A stretch of 64,000 bases of DNA from Dasania marina DSM 21967. Its GTDB lineage: Bacteria; Pseudomonadota; Gammaproteobacteria; Pseudomonadales; Dasaniaceae. The position numbers and the translations under genes are program-made. Shown piece after piece: positions 19,273 through 27,703 of this stretch (position 1 is its first letter; each line of letters starts with the position of its first letter). The notes under the pieces were generated by a model. That model did not search any database, was not told the origin of the DNA, and saw nothing but the letters and a program-made list of their open reading frames with translations. The stretch spans positions 31,490-95,489 of the forward strand of contig NZ_KB891587.1 in assembly GCF_000373485.1 (NCBI RefSeq). The letters run 5' to 3'.

Positions 19273-19641
19273 AACTACGACTCTCTTTCTCAGGTTTCGA
19301 TTGGGTAAATCATCACATCTATCTTTAGCAGCCCACTCTCTTTTAAAAAGCGCACAGCCAAGACGATAACTAATGTCACAAACACGTATAGCTCTATACC
19401 TTAGGGCAAGCTGACTCTGATAGGTTTAACGCTTACAGCATAGCTTATTAACTGCGGCCCAGCGGCTGACGGTGGGCGCCGCAGGTAACGGTATACCAAG
19501 CACTGCAAGCATAGCGAGAAAATAACTAGCATTGCGTTATCAGAGCTGCTTTACTTTGGCTGATTATACGGATATTTAATTGACTAAACAGGCGTATAAA
19601 ATACTTATTCCTCAAGGAAACAATCACAGCGAGCCCCCACT
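19273..19641. other. Divergent intergenic region purU / TetR-GNAT
   Basis: 369 bp with promoters for both directions. On the plus strand TTGACT near 19580 is a candidate -35 box with a poor -10 (ACTTAT) 17 bases on. I did not find a clear palindromic operator for the TetR-type regulator encoded downstream. Confidence 0.35.
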
Positions 19642-20763
19642 ATGTCCAGCAGCAAAACCCATGTCGGTGCAGCCATACAAAGCGAACGCAAACGCCTGCT
19701 TATTGAAGCCACCCTCAGCGCCATCTCTGAGTTTGGGCTATCGCAACTAACCCTAGCCAAAATTGCCGCCGGTGCCGGCTTAACCGCAGGCTCAGTCAAT
19801 TTTCATTTTGCCAGCAAAGAAGCCCTATTATTGGAAACGCTGCAATCTGTAGCCGAAGAATTAGATCAAAATATTAGCACTGCCCTCCATAAAGCCGGCA
19901 CCGACCCCGGCAAACGCCTGCTGGCCATTATCAACGCTCAACTAGACCCCGAAATTACCGAGCACCGCAAAGTGGCGGTATGGAATGCTTTTTCAGCTGA
20001 ACGCTGGGCTAGGGAGGATTACAAACGTATCTGCGGTAGTCGCGACAGTAATAACTTTGAGCTAGTACTCAACCTCTGTACTGAAATTATTCAGCGTGCC
20101 GACAAACAACAAGTGATGAACGCCCGCGCTATAGCCAGCGGCATACAAGGCATTATCGATGACACTTGGCACGACATACTCTACGCCGGTGAAGATTTTG
20201 ACCGCGAGCAAGCCATGACCTTATGCCACGCATTTTTAGCCAGTGTATTCCCTTGGCGCTTTACCATGCCCGCCCAACCCAGTGCTAAAAACCCACAACT
20301 CTCTACCGCCGACAACAGCCTAACAGTGCTTAAAGCAGGGCCTAAACAGCTAGCCGACGCCGCCCATCTCTTTGACCTATACCGACAGTTTTACCGCGAA
20401 CGCAGTAATATCAAATTGGCTACCGACTATCTTAAAAGTCATATAGACAATAACAGCTCCACTATTTTTATTGCCTATACCAGCGACGGCACTGCAGTGG
20501 GGTTTACCCAGCTCTATCGCAGTTATTGCTCACTAGAGGCCGCATCTATTTTTGTTTTATACGATTTATATGTGGACAGCAGCGCCAGAAAATTAGGGGT
20601 AGCCAGAACCTTAATGAACCACGCCAAAGCCTACGCCAAAGAATGCAAAGCCCAGCGTATAGATTTAGAAACAGCGGTAGATAATTACCCTGCCCAAGCC
20701 CTATATGCAGATCTGGGTTATCAAAAAGAAGAACAATATTTTAAATATTCATTAGAATTATAA
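19642..20763 (+). CDS. TetR/BetI-type regulator fused to a GNAT acetyltransferase
   Basis: A 373-aa two-domain protein. Residues ~13-70 are a TetR helix-turn-helix (LTLAKIAAGAGLTAGSVNFHF), and the part up to ~205 resembles the BetI-like ligand domain (KVAVWNAFSAERWAREDY). After a short linker, residues ~225-373 form a GNAT domain with the acetyl-CoA motif RKLGVARTLMNHA and the closing NYPAQALYADLGY segment. Single-chain TetR-GNAT fusions are uncommon. The transcription factor could itself acetylate a small molecule or protein, or use acetyl-CoA as a signal. It is divergent from purU-adhC, which it may regulate, and ends at a strong bidirectional terminator. Confidence 0.88.
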   Translation: MSSSKTHVGAAIQSERKRLLIEATLSAISEFGLSQLTLAKIAAGAGLTAGSVNFHFASKEALLLETLQSVAEELDQNISTALHKAGTDPGKRLLAIINAQLDPEITEHRKVAVWNAFSAERWAREDYKRICGSRDSNNFELVLNLCTEIIQRADKQQVMNARAIASGIQGIIDDTWHDILYAGEDFDREQAMTLCHAFLASVFPWRFTMPAQPSAKNPQLSTADNSLTVLKAGPKQLADAAHLFDLYRQFYRERSNIKLATDYLKSHIDNNSSTIFIAYTSDGTAVGFTQLYRSYCSLEAASIFVLYDLYVDSSARKLGVARTLMNHAKAYAKECKAQRIDLETAVDNYPAQALYADLGYQKEEQYFKYSLEL

Positions 20764-20782
20764 GTTCAAAAACTACTGATAT

Positions 20783-20819
20783 AAAAAAGCTGACACACAT
20801 AGGTGTGTCAGCTTTTTTT
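20783..20819. terminator. Strong bidirectional terminator
   Basis: AGCTGACACAC-ATAG-GTGTGTCAGCT (11-bp perfect stem) flanked by A6 and T7. It serves the TetR-GNAT gene on the plus strand and the kinase-lipoprotein pair on the minus strand. Confidence 0.95.
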
Positions 20820-20831
20820 CGTGCCATTTAC

Positions 20832-21596
20832 TTAAGTATCCAACAAGCCATAAACACCCAGTGAGTATGAGCGACGCTGCTGCTCACCTAATAGCGAAGA
20901 CTGACGTATAGCCTTACCAAAACTCACATCCTCTGTTAAATAACGGCTATTACCGGTACCGGTATCAAAACCCACCATACCGGGGTCAGATAAATAATAG
21001 GCAATCACATCGCCTTGCTGCACCCCCACGCTTACGGAAAAGCTTACTTTTTGCAGGCCGGCGTCTTTAATCACTAGGGTTTGACTTTCCCATACCACCA
21101 CTAAACTATCTTCAACTCTACGCATGACTTTCACCCGTAAATTGCCCGAGCGTATAAAATGTCCGCCTACACTAGTCAGCGAACCATCTTTGGGTACGGC
21201 ATTGGCTAAGTCCACGACTAATAAAGGTTGCTCATCTATAGCGGTGCGCTCAACCAACTCACCGCCTATATAGTCCAGCAAATTACCCTCTAGCAAAAAG
21301 CTTTTTAAGGCATCAACTTGCTGCTGCACAAACTGGCGCACCTGACCGCGCAATTGGGTAGAGGTCACTACCCGCGAGTTTTTCTCACCGCTTAACACGC
21401 CTATCACCCTGTCGCGCTCGGCCATCTCACGCTGTAAATTTGCCTCATCGGATTTCAGCTGGGTGATATAGGAATTAGCTTCCTCTAATTGATTTTGCAA
21501 ACCAGTTTTTTCATTTTGTAACTGCTGTATATCCGGCGGGGTTTGACAGGCCGCCAGCAATGAGGCCATAGCCACCATTATCACTTTTTTATTCAT
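20832..21596 (-). CDS. Coiled-coil lipoprotein paired with a Ser/Thr kinase
   Basis: A 254-aa protein not assigned to a named family. The signal ends in LLAACQT (Cys17), a lipobox. Residues ~22-70 form a heptad-rich coiled coil (IQQLQNEKTGLQNQLEEAN). The rest is predicted beta-rich, with FIRSGNLRVKVMRRV and QTLVIKDAGLQKVSFSVSV. AAGGGTATAGAG precedes the ATG, and the gene begins 10 bp after the stop of the kinase gene, so the two form an operon. It may be an envelope partner or substrate of the kinase, but that is inference from position only. Confidence 0.7.
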   Translation of the reverse strand: MNKKVIMVAMASLLAACQTPPDIQQLQNEKTGLQNQLEEANSYITQLKSDEANLQREMAERDRVIGVLSGEKNSRVVTSTQLRGQVRQFVQQQVDALKSFLLEGNLLDYIGGELVERTAIDEQPLLVVDLANAVPKDGSLTSVGGHFIRSGNLRVKVMRRVEDSLVVVWESQTLVIKDAGLQKVSFSVSVGVQQGDVIAYYLSDPGMVGFDTGTGNSRYLTEDVSFGKAIRQSSLLGEQQRRSYSLGVYGLLDT

Positions 21597-21606
21597 CTCT
21601 ATACCC

Positions 21607-24162
21607 TTATGGCTTAATCACAAATGATTGACTGTAAATATTTTTATTAGCTAATAAAATTTCTAAGCGATAACCGCCAGCTTTAAACCCTTCTACCGGC
21701 CGCTTAATTTTAAAAAAGTTGTTGCCTGCCTGGCCACTAACAATAACCGGCACCGCGGCAATTTGTACGGTTTGCTCACCGTCGTATAGGGTAGCCTGTA
21801 ACACCGTGGTGCTGTCAGCAAAATTATTGTAACTAAAGCCTATATGTAACACCCTACTAGCTTTAAATTGTTCGGGCAGATTTTGCGCTAAATCAGTAAT
21901 AGGCTCGCCACTTAACTTTAGCCGCTCTATTACCGGTTGCAGGGCATCAATTTCGGCCTGACTGGCTTGTAACAACGTATTAGCCGGCAACAAATCCAAA
22001 GCGGGGGAGAGAACCTGCTGCGCCAAGTCTAACTCGCGCCGCCTAATATGCCCCTGCACCTGCTGATTTAATTGCTCAGTAAACCCCTGCAGTTGTGCCC
22101 GAGCCTGGCTATTGCCGGGCGCTATAGCCAACACCTCTTGCAAGGTTTGCACGGCGGTGATGTGGCCGCCAAAAATCGCCCCCTGTTGCGCCAATTGCTC
22201 AGCCTCCACCAACAAGGTTGTTATTTTTTGCTGCTTAGCTTGCGCTGCTTGCACTTGGCTTTGTAGTTGTTTTAGCTCACTGTGCGCGGCATTAACACTC
22301 AAACCTTTGGCGATAAAACTTAAAGCACTTTGATAACGGCCCTGCTGGTTGGCGGCTAGGGCTTTTTGATAATAGGCCTGAGTAATACGCTGCAAACCGT
22401 CACGGGCTTTAGCATTGTCGGCATCCACCGCCAACACGGCATCATAATACACCTTGGCATTCTGCTCTGGCGGGCTTAACCACTGCTCTTGCGCAAATAA
22501 TTGTTCAGCCTGCGCTAATTGCTGCTGCAGTGTCTGCTGATCACTGAGCTTACTGCGCAGGCGCTGATAGCGCTTGTTGTTTTCTAAATCGGGGAAATAA
22601 GCCAACGCCCCCACCAGTGTAGCCTCCGTCACCGCCAGTTGCTCATCAGTACTGTTTTGCTGATCTAAGGCGGCAGCGACATTTTCCAACAACTCACTTT
22701 CTAGCGTCGCCAAGCCTTGGCTGGCGCCGGCATGCCCTGGCTGTTCGGCCAATAGGTTTTGATAAGCGGCGATTAAGGCCGGCAGCTGCTCAAGGTCTAC
22801 CGCATAGGCCTGTTCTAATTCAGCCACCTGCTGCGCTAATGTCGGCTGGATAGGTTCGGCCGCCGATGCTATCTCTGTTTCTGACCCTGTCGCTTGTGAT
22901 GCAGTTTGGGTGTCAGGCGCAAGGGCTTGCTGAGTCTCGTCCGCACCCACTGCGAGTGGATCACTGCCAGTAATCGGCTCAACAACAACTTGCTCTGCCA
23001 CTGGCTCAATCGCGGGCGTTAATAATTGCTCTAAAGTCAGCTTAGGTTTTTCTACCAAGCCCAATCGTTCTAGGGCCACTTGCTGAGCCGCCGCACTGGG
23101 GGGAAGCTGTAGGCCAAACAGAAAATAATAAGCGCCAGCCAAGGCCGCCACTAACAGCACCGGCAATAACCATAGCACTGAGGGCCCGGTAGCGGCGGCG
23201 GGAATTTGCTGGCTGGCTTGGGCGCGCAACACGGTGTCATTATGGTTGCCGCTAAAGGCCATAGAGGCTGCTTTTTTGGTCGCAGCGTTATTAAAATATT
23301 GTTTGCGGGATTTATCGATCACCGCACCCGACATGCGCGCTAAGTCTGCCACTAATTCCGCGCCGCGCTGGTAGCGCTGCTCCCTATTCTTAGCTAGAAG
23401 CTTGTTGAGTATAGGCTGGAACACGGCCAGCCGTATGGGCAGCTCGGGCACGGGCTCTGAAATATGTTTTATGCCTATGGTCACCGCTGAGTCGCCGTCG
23501 TAGGGCACGGTGCCCAGCAGCATTTTATAAAACACTATGCCTAGGCTATATAAATCAGCGCGGCCATCCACCTTTTGCCCACGCGCCTGCTCGGGGCTCA
23601 TATAATAGGGCGTACCTAAAGCCATACCAGTTTGGGTGAGGCCGCTGGCTACATCGTCGGCCTTGGCTATACCAAAGTCCATCAGCACGGCGCGGCCGCT
23701 CTCTGCGTGCAGCATGATATTTTCGGGTTTGACATCGCGGTGTACATAGCCTTTTTGACCGGCAAAATCTAACGCCGAACCTATCTCACGTAGCACCCGT
23801 AAAATGTCATCGCCACTGAGCTCAGCCAAGCAATTCTTTAATTCGCGCCCCGGCACATACTCCATAGATAAATAGTGATGGCCCTTGTGTATACCGACAT
23901 CGTGCACCGTGACTATATGCGGGTGGATTAAACGGCTCACCACTTTCGCCTCGTGAATAAAGCGCTCGCTAAAGTCGGCATCTTCCGACAGCGAGGCAGC
24001 CATCACCTTTAGCGCCACTTCGCGATCAAAGCTTTGCTGTATGGCTAGGTATACCGTCGCCATCCCCCCCTTACCTAAAGGGCGTATCAACTTATAGCCG
24101 GGTATTTCTATATCTATGGGATTAGCGGTTGATGTAGTGATGGTGGTGCCCCTGCACAGCAA
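21607..24162 (-). CDS. Membrane-anchored Ser/Thr protein kinase with tetratricopeptide-like C-terminus
   Basis: About 850 aa. The kinase domain begins at YKLIRPLGKGGMATVYLA (Gly-rich loop) and includes the catalytic loop HRDVKPENIM, DFGIAKADD and the activation segment GTPYYMSPEQARG; all key residues (Lys, His-Arg-Asp, Asp-Phe-Gly) are present. One membrane helix follows (LWLLPVLLVAALAGAYYFLF), then a long acidic Ala/Gln-rich region with helical repeats resembling TPRs, ending in a small beta-rich domain. The start is uncertain: the upstream-most in-frame candidate is TTG 24162 without a ribosome site, and no ATG or GTG is available near it. AGGGG at 24149-24153 would fit initiation at an ATC codon (24141). 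Confidence 0.88.
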   Translation of the reverse strand: MLCRGTTITTSTANPIDIEIPGYKLIRPLGKGGMATVYLAIQQSFDREVALKVMAASLSEDADFSERFIHEAKVVSRLIHPHIVTVHDVGIHKGHHYLSMEYVPGRELKNCLAELSGDDILRVLREIGSALDFAGQKGYVHRDVKPENIMLHAESGRAVLMDFGIAKADDVASGLTQTGMALGTPYYMSPEQARGQKVDGRADLYSLGIVFYKMLLGTVPYDGDSAVTIGIKHISEPVPELPIRLAVFQPILNKLLAKNREQRYQRGAELVADLARMSGAVIDKSRKQYFNNAATKKAASMAFSGNHNDTVLRAQASQQIPAAATGPSVLWLLPVLLVAALAGAYYFLFGLQLPPSAAAQQVALERLGLVEKPKLTLEQLLTPAIEPVAEQVVVEPITGSDPLAVGADETQQALAPDTQTASQATGSETEIASAAEPIQPTLAQQVAELEQAYAVDLEQLPALIAAYQNLLAEQPGHAGASQGLATLESELLENVAAALDQQNSTDEQLAVTEATLVGALAYFPDLENNKRYQRLRSKLSDQQTLQQQLAQAEQLFAQEQWLSPPEQNAKVYYDAVLAVDADNAKARDGLQRITQAYYQKALAANQQGRYQSALSFIAKGLSVNAAHSELKQLQSQVQAAQAKQQKITTLLVEAEQLAQQGAIFGGHITAVQTLQEVLAIAPGNSQARAQLQGFTEQLNQQVQGHIRRRELDLAQQVLSPALDLLPANTLLQASQAEIDALQPVIERLKLSGEPITDLAQNLPEQFKASRVLHIGFSYNNFADSTTVLQATLYDGEQTVQIAAVPVIVSGQAGNNFFKIKRPVEGFKAGGYRLEILLANKNIYSQSFVIKP

Positions 24163-24223
24163 ACTTAAGTAGTTTAAGAATACGCTTAATAGAATAGCCT
24201 AAGTATTTATTTTATCGGCTTAT

Positions 24224-24248
24224 TTATCCACAAATAGGTTTATCCACA
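24224..24248 (+). promoter_or_regulatory. Twin DnaA boxes upstream of the Ser/Thr kinase gene
   Basis: Two perfect TTATCCACA 9-mers, 24224-24232 and 24240-24248, in the same orientation and 16 bp apart, in an AT-rich stretch about 60-85 bp before the kinase gene. The match to the strong DnaA box is exact. They may tie the kinase operon to DnaA, or act as a DnaA-titrating site. Function is inferred. Confidence 0.6.
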
Positions 24249-24288
24249 AACTGGCCAGCTTGCCAAGCAGGGGCAGATCGTAGACATA

Positions 24289-24315
24289 AAAAAACCCGCC
24301 TTAGCGGGCTTTTTA
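24289..24315. terminator. Terminator after grxD
   Basis: CCCGC-CTTA-GCGGG flanked by A7 on one side and T5 on the other. It sits 13 bp after the grxD stop and works on the minus strand; the A/T flanks allow both directions. Confidence 0.85.
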
Positions 24316-24327
24316 ACAATAGCGTAC

Positions 24328-24660
24328 TTATTCGGTAACACCGTGCTTAGTGGCCGATTCGTCGACTAGGGTTTTTAGCTCGCCCTTATCAAACATATCA
24401 CAAACAATATCGCAGCCACCGATTAGCTCGCCATCTACCCATAATTGTGGGAAGGTCGGCCAGTTAGCGTAGGCGGGTAAATGCGCACGCACATCGGGGT
24501 TGCTTAATATATCCACAAAAGCAAAACGCTGGCCGCAAGACATTAACGCCTGCACGGTACGCGCCGAAAAACCACACTGTGGCTGATTGGGCGAGCCCTT
24601 CATGTATAAAAGAATAGGGTTGCTTTCGATTTGTTCTTTCAGAGTTTCTGTGATGTCCAT
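24328..24660 (-). CDS. grxD: Monothiol glutaredoxin (Grx4 type)
   Basis: A 110-aa class II glutaredoxin with the CGFS active site (QPQCGFSARTVQAL). It has the usual glutathione-contact segments WPTFPQLWVDGELIGGCDIV and DMFDKGEL. These proteins bind and hand over [2Fe-2S] clusters, often with BolA partners. I start at ATG 24660 because AAAGG lies at the right distance and the product then has standard length; a longer frame to 24705 is unsupported. It is a single gene divergent from argD and ends at a terminator. Confidence 0.96.
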   Translation of the reverse strand: MDITETLKEQIESNPILLYMKGSPNQPQCGFSARTVQALMSCGQRFAFVDILSNPDVRAHLPAYANWPTFPQLWVDGELIGGCDIVCDMFDKGELKTLVDESATKHGVTE

Positions 24661-24759
24661 TACTATACCTTTACCTAAAACTGACAATACCACGGCCACC
24701 CCCAACGGAATGACTACGCGTAAAGATAGGCATTATACCCTGTATTTAGCCGCGATGCG

Positions 24760-24858
24760 CTCCCCCTTATCACCTCCTGTTGAGGCCATTGCCAAGCCGA
24801 TGCAATGGCTATATGATGCTTGCTTATCTAGGCAGCTTTCGCTGCCTTTTTGCGTTTT
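24760..24858 (+). ncRNA. Candidate small RNA or leader: two hairpins and a T tail before argD
   Basis: GCCATTGC (24785-24792) pairs perfectly with GCAATGGC (24802-24809). Twenty bases on, AGGCAGC-TTTC-GCTGCCT (24830-24847) is followed by T5. This is a complete terminator with no recognised gene upstream on the plus strand, about 90 bp before argD. It could end a small RNA or act as an attenuator. Boundaries are estimates; the 5' end is not visible. Confidence 0.4.
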
Positions 24859-24944
24859 TACGGGCCTACCATTAGTTAGTGACTAACAGTCAGTCGTTAA
24901 TACAGTACAGTAGCTAAATAGCCCGGTTATTTTTAGGATTTCGC

Positions 24945-26120
24945 ATGACCGCCATCATGAACACCTATGGCCGCCTGCCAGTGACTTTCAGCCACGGCAA
25001 AGGCGTGTTTTTATATGATACCGACAATAAGGCCTACCTCGATGCCATTAGCGGCATAGGGGTTAATGCCCTAGGCCACTGCCACCCGGCGGTTAGCGAG
25101 GCCATCAAGCAGCAGGCCGACACACTCATACACACCTCCAACTTATACGGCATCGCCAAGCAGCAAGCCTTGGCCGAATTACTCTGTGACGTATCTGGCA
25201 TGGACAATGTGTTTTTTGCCAACTCCGGTGCCGAAGCCAATGAAGCGGCAATTAAAATTGCCCGCCTACACGGCCACCAGCAAGGTATAAACTCGCCACA
25301 GATTATCGTGATGGACAACGCCTTTCACGGCCGCACTATGGCCACCCTCACCGCCACCGGTAATGCCAAGGTGCAAGAGGGCTTTGCCCCGCTGCTAGCG
25401 GGCTTTATCCGGGTGCCCTTTGGCGACTTAACCGCCATACAGGCCCACAGCAATAATAGTGACGTGGTCGCCGTGCTAATGGAGCCCATACAGGGCGAAG
25501 GCGGCTTGCATGTGTTAGCTGATGGCTACTTGGCCGAGCTGCGCACAGTGTGCGATAACAACAACTGGCTGATGATGCTAGACGAAGTGCAAACCGGCAA
25601 CGGCCGCACCGGCCGCTATTTTGCCTACCAGCACGACGGCATTTTACCCGACGTGGTCACCACCGCTAAAGGCCTGGGTAACGGCGCCCCTATAGGTGCC
25701 TGCTTGGCACAGGGTAAAGCGGCGCAGGTATTGGCCCCCGGCAACCACGGCTCCACCTACGGCGGCAACCCGCTGAGCTGTGCTGCAGCCTTGGCCGTAA
25801 TCAACACCATACAAAGCCAGCAACTGTGCGCCAACGCCACCACCATAGGCCAGTACATACGTGAGGGTATTAGCCAACAGCTAGCCGACTCACCCCATCT
25901 CAAAGAGGTGCGCGGCAAAGGCTTAATGATAGGCATAGAACTGCACAGCCCCTGTACCGAGCTGGTACACCGTGCCCGCGAACGCGGCGTGTTAATTAAT
26001 GTCACCGCTGGCAGCGTCATACGGCTGCTGCCACCCCTGATTACCAGCCAACAAGACGCCGACACCATCATCAACACAGTTGCTGATATTGTTAATGATT
26101 TTCAGCCCCAAAACAGTTAA
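24945..26120 (+). CDS. argD: Acetylornithine aminotransferase
   Basis: A 391-aa class III PLP aminotransferase that forms N-acetylornithine from N-acetylglutamate semialdehyde; many also serve in lysine synthesis. The PLP lysine lies in VVTTAKGLGNGAPIGA, the cofactor aspartate in LMMLDEVQTGNGRTG, and the phosphate-contact region in NSGAEANEAAIKIAR. TTAGGA precedes the first ATG. It lies 18 bp before argF, so the two form an arginine operon. A palindrome GTTAG-TGA-CTAAC (24875-24887) lies in the promoter region and could be an operator, though it does not match the E. coli ARG box. Confidence 0.93.
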   Translation: MTAIMNTYGRLPVTFSHGKGVFLYDTDNKAYLDAISGIGVNALGHCHPAVSEAIKQQADTLIHTSNLYGIAKQQALAELLCDVSGMDNVFFANSGAEANEAAIKIARLHGHQQGINSPQIIVMDNAFHGRTMATLTATGNAKVQEGFAPLLAGFIRVPFGDLTAIQAHSNNSDVVAVLMEPIQGEGGLHVLADGYLAELRTVCDNNNWLMMLDEVQTGNGRTGRYFAYQHDGILPDVVTTAKGLGNGAPIGACLAQGKAAQVLAPGNHGSTYGGNPLSCAAALAVINTIQSQQLCANATTIGQYIREGISQQLADSPHLKEVRGKGLMIGIELHSPCTELVHRARERGVLINVTAGSVIRLLPPLITSQQDADTIINTVADIVNDFQPQNS

Positions 26121-26138
26121 CGGGAAGCTAACGTCACC

Positions 26139-27044
26139 ATGACTACCAGACACTTTCTCACCCTACTCGATTTAAGCCCCAGTGAGCTTAACGCCCTGAT
26201 TGCCCGCGCCATAGAAATGAAAGCGCAACTGCGCGGTGACGGCCACGGCCGCCCCTTTATAGGCAAGGTACTGGGGATGGTTTTTGAAAAATCCTCTACC
26301 CGCACCCGGGTATCTTTTGAGGCCGGCATGTCACAACTGGGCGGCCATGCCATGTTTTTATCGCCCCGCGATACCCAACTAGGTCGCGGCGAGCCTATAG
26401 AAGACAGCGCTAGAGTACTGTCCTCTATGGTAGACATTATTATGATACGCACCTTTGCCCATGAAACCGTGCAGACCTTTGCCCAGCACTCTTCGGTGCC
26501 TGTTATCAATGCCCTCACCGATGACTACCATCCCTGCCAACTGCTGGCCGATGTGCAAACCTTTGTCGAAAAACGCGGCAGCATACAGGGCAAAACCGTG
26601 ACTTGGGTGGGCGATGGCAACAATATGTGCCACTCCTATATCAACGCCGCCCGTCAGTTTGATTTTGAACTGCGCATAGCCTGCCCCAAAGGCTTCGACC
26701 CCCATAGCGAATTAATGGCCGCCAATAAAGATCGCGTCAGCCTATTCCGCAGCCCGACAGAGGCCGCTAAAGGCTCTGACCTAATCGTCACCGACGTATG
26801 GGCCTCTATGGGCCAGGAAGCCGAACAAAAAGAACGCGAAAAGCAATTTGCTGGCTTTCAAGTCAACGGCGAGCTCATGAGCCACGCCCACAGCGACGCC
26901 CTCTATATGCACTGCCTACCCGCCCACCGCGGCGAGGAAATTAGCGCCGAGCTGATGGACAGCCCCGACACGGTGATTTGGCAAGAGGCAGAAAACCGCC
27001 TGCACGCCCAAAAAGCCTTAATGGAATTGCTGCTCAACAGCTAA
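26139..27044 (+). CDS. argF: Ornithine carbamoyltransferase
   Basis: A 301-aa enzyme that makes citrulline from ornithine and carbamoyl phosphate. Carbamoyl-phosphate binding appears in [15 protein letters not shown], ornithine binding in the [11 protein letters not shown] segment, and the catalytic cysteine loop in [12 protein letters not shown]. It directly follows argD. A long perfect hairpin (27064-27101) lies 20 bp after the stop. Confidence 0.96.
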   Translation: MTTRHFLTLLDLSPSELNALIARAIEMKAQLRGDGHGRPFIGKVLGMVFEKSSTRTRVSFEAGMSQLGGHAMFLSPRDTQLGRGEPIEDSARVLSSMVDIIMIRTFAHETVQTFAQHSSVPVINALTDDYHPCQLLADVQTFVEKRGSIQGKTVTWVGDGNNMCHSYINAARQFDFELRIACPKGFDPHSELMAANKDRVSLFRSPTEAAKGSDLIVTDVWASMGQEAEQKEREKQFAGFQVNGELMSHAHSDALYMHCLPAHRGEEISAELMDSPDTVIWQEAENRLHAQKALMELLLNS

Positions 27045-27063
27045 AACCCACCGTTTTAACACC

Positions 27064-27101
27064 GGCAGCTATAGCGGCAACACAGCGCCGCTATAGCTGC
27101 C
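27064..27101. repeat. 15-bp perfect inverted repeat after argF
   Basis: GGCAGCTATAGCGGC (27064-27078) and its complement (27087-27101) are separated by AACACAGC. There is no T tract after it, so it is not a classical intrinsic terminator; it may stabilise the argDF mRNA 3' end or assist factor-dependent termination. Confidence 0.7.
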
Positions 27102-27316
27102 AGCTGCTTAATTAAACACACTATTAAACAGCGCCTGCCATCAACCCCAGCCACGGCAATTACGGTCAAAATACACACAAAAATCAAAAGGCATACATAG
27201 GTATTTTTATATGCCGAAAAAGTTTATCTTAATAAAACATTCATCAAATCTGCTTGCAAAAACGCTACTGTTCTCAGCCACTAGCTTTGCAGGTTAGCAA
27301 CTGCCGACCTGCCCAC

Positions 27317-27336
27317 TTACCCACATTTTATCCACA
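27317..27336 (+). promoter_or_regulatory. DnaA boxes upstream of nrdA
   Basis: A perfect TTATCCACA (27328-27336) is preceded by a one-mismatch copy TTACCCACA (27317-27325), both in plus orientation. A weaker TTATACAAC lies at 27350-27358. DnaA is known to regulate nrdAB in E. coli, so this placement about 370-390 bp before nrdA is consistent, but binding is inferred. Confidence 0.6.
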
Positions 27337-27375
27337 GCTTGCTAGCCACTTATACAACTTGCAAAACACCTCAAA

Positions 27376-27422
27376 CCGCATTATCTTGTGTGCAGTTTCT
27401 TAAACACCCCTATATATGGGGA
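27376..27422. promoter_or_regulatory. Candidate pair of NrdR boxes upstream of nrdA
   Basis: Two 16-mers (27376-27391 and 27407-27422) fit the NrdR consensus acaCwAtATaTwGtgt. The upstream one ends in TTGTGT with the core ATTATCTTG, and the downstream one has the core CTATATATGG. Their centres are exactly 31 bp apart, the helical spacing typical of tandem NrdR boxes. This was judged by eye without a score. The rest of 27045-27703 shows no gene; the nrdA promoter is not obvious. Confidence 0.55.
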
Positions 27423-27703
27423 ATAAAAAAAGAATCGCTGTAGGGCATTAAGTCGCCAACCCCTTATTAGTAAGCACTTACTAAGCGATCTAGATGGAGA
27501 ACAAAAGGGGGTATACAGCAAAACCTAAATAGACCTTGCGCATTTGTCGCCAGCAGCAACATAAACCCTGTTGCTGTGGCAGCATCCGCTGTGAGACTGG
27601 CCACTAGCGATAGGCTTAGGCAGCAGCAATACCAACAACCTATAAAACAGCATCCTTATTTGACCGATCGCCCGTGATCACACAGCTACGTTCCGGAGAA
27701 CAC

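Noticed and set aside
24587..24886. 99-residue plus-strand frame over grxD and the hairpins before argD
   Set aside because: It runs antisense through grxD and then through two hairpins; no ribosome site. The region is better explained as a leader or small RNA.
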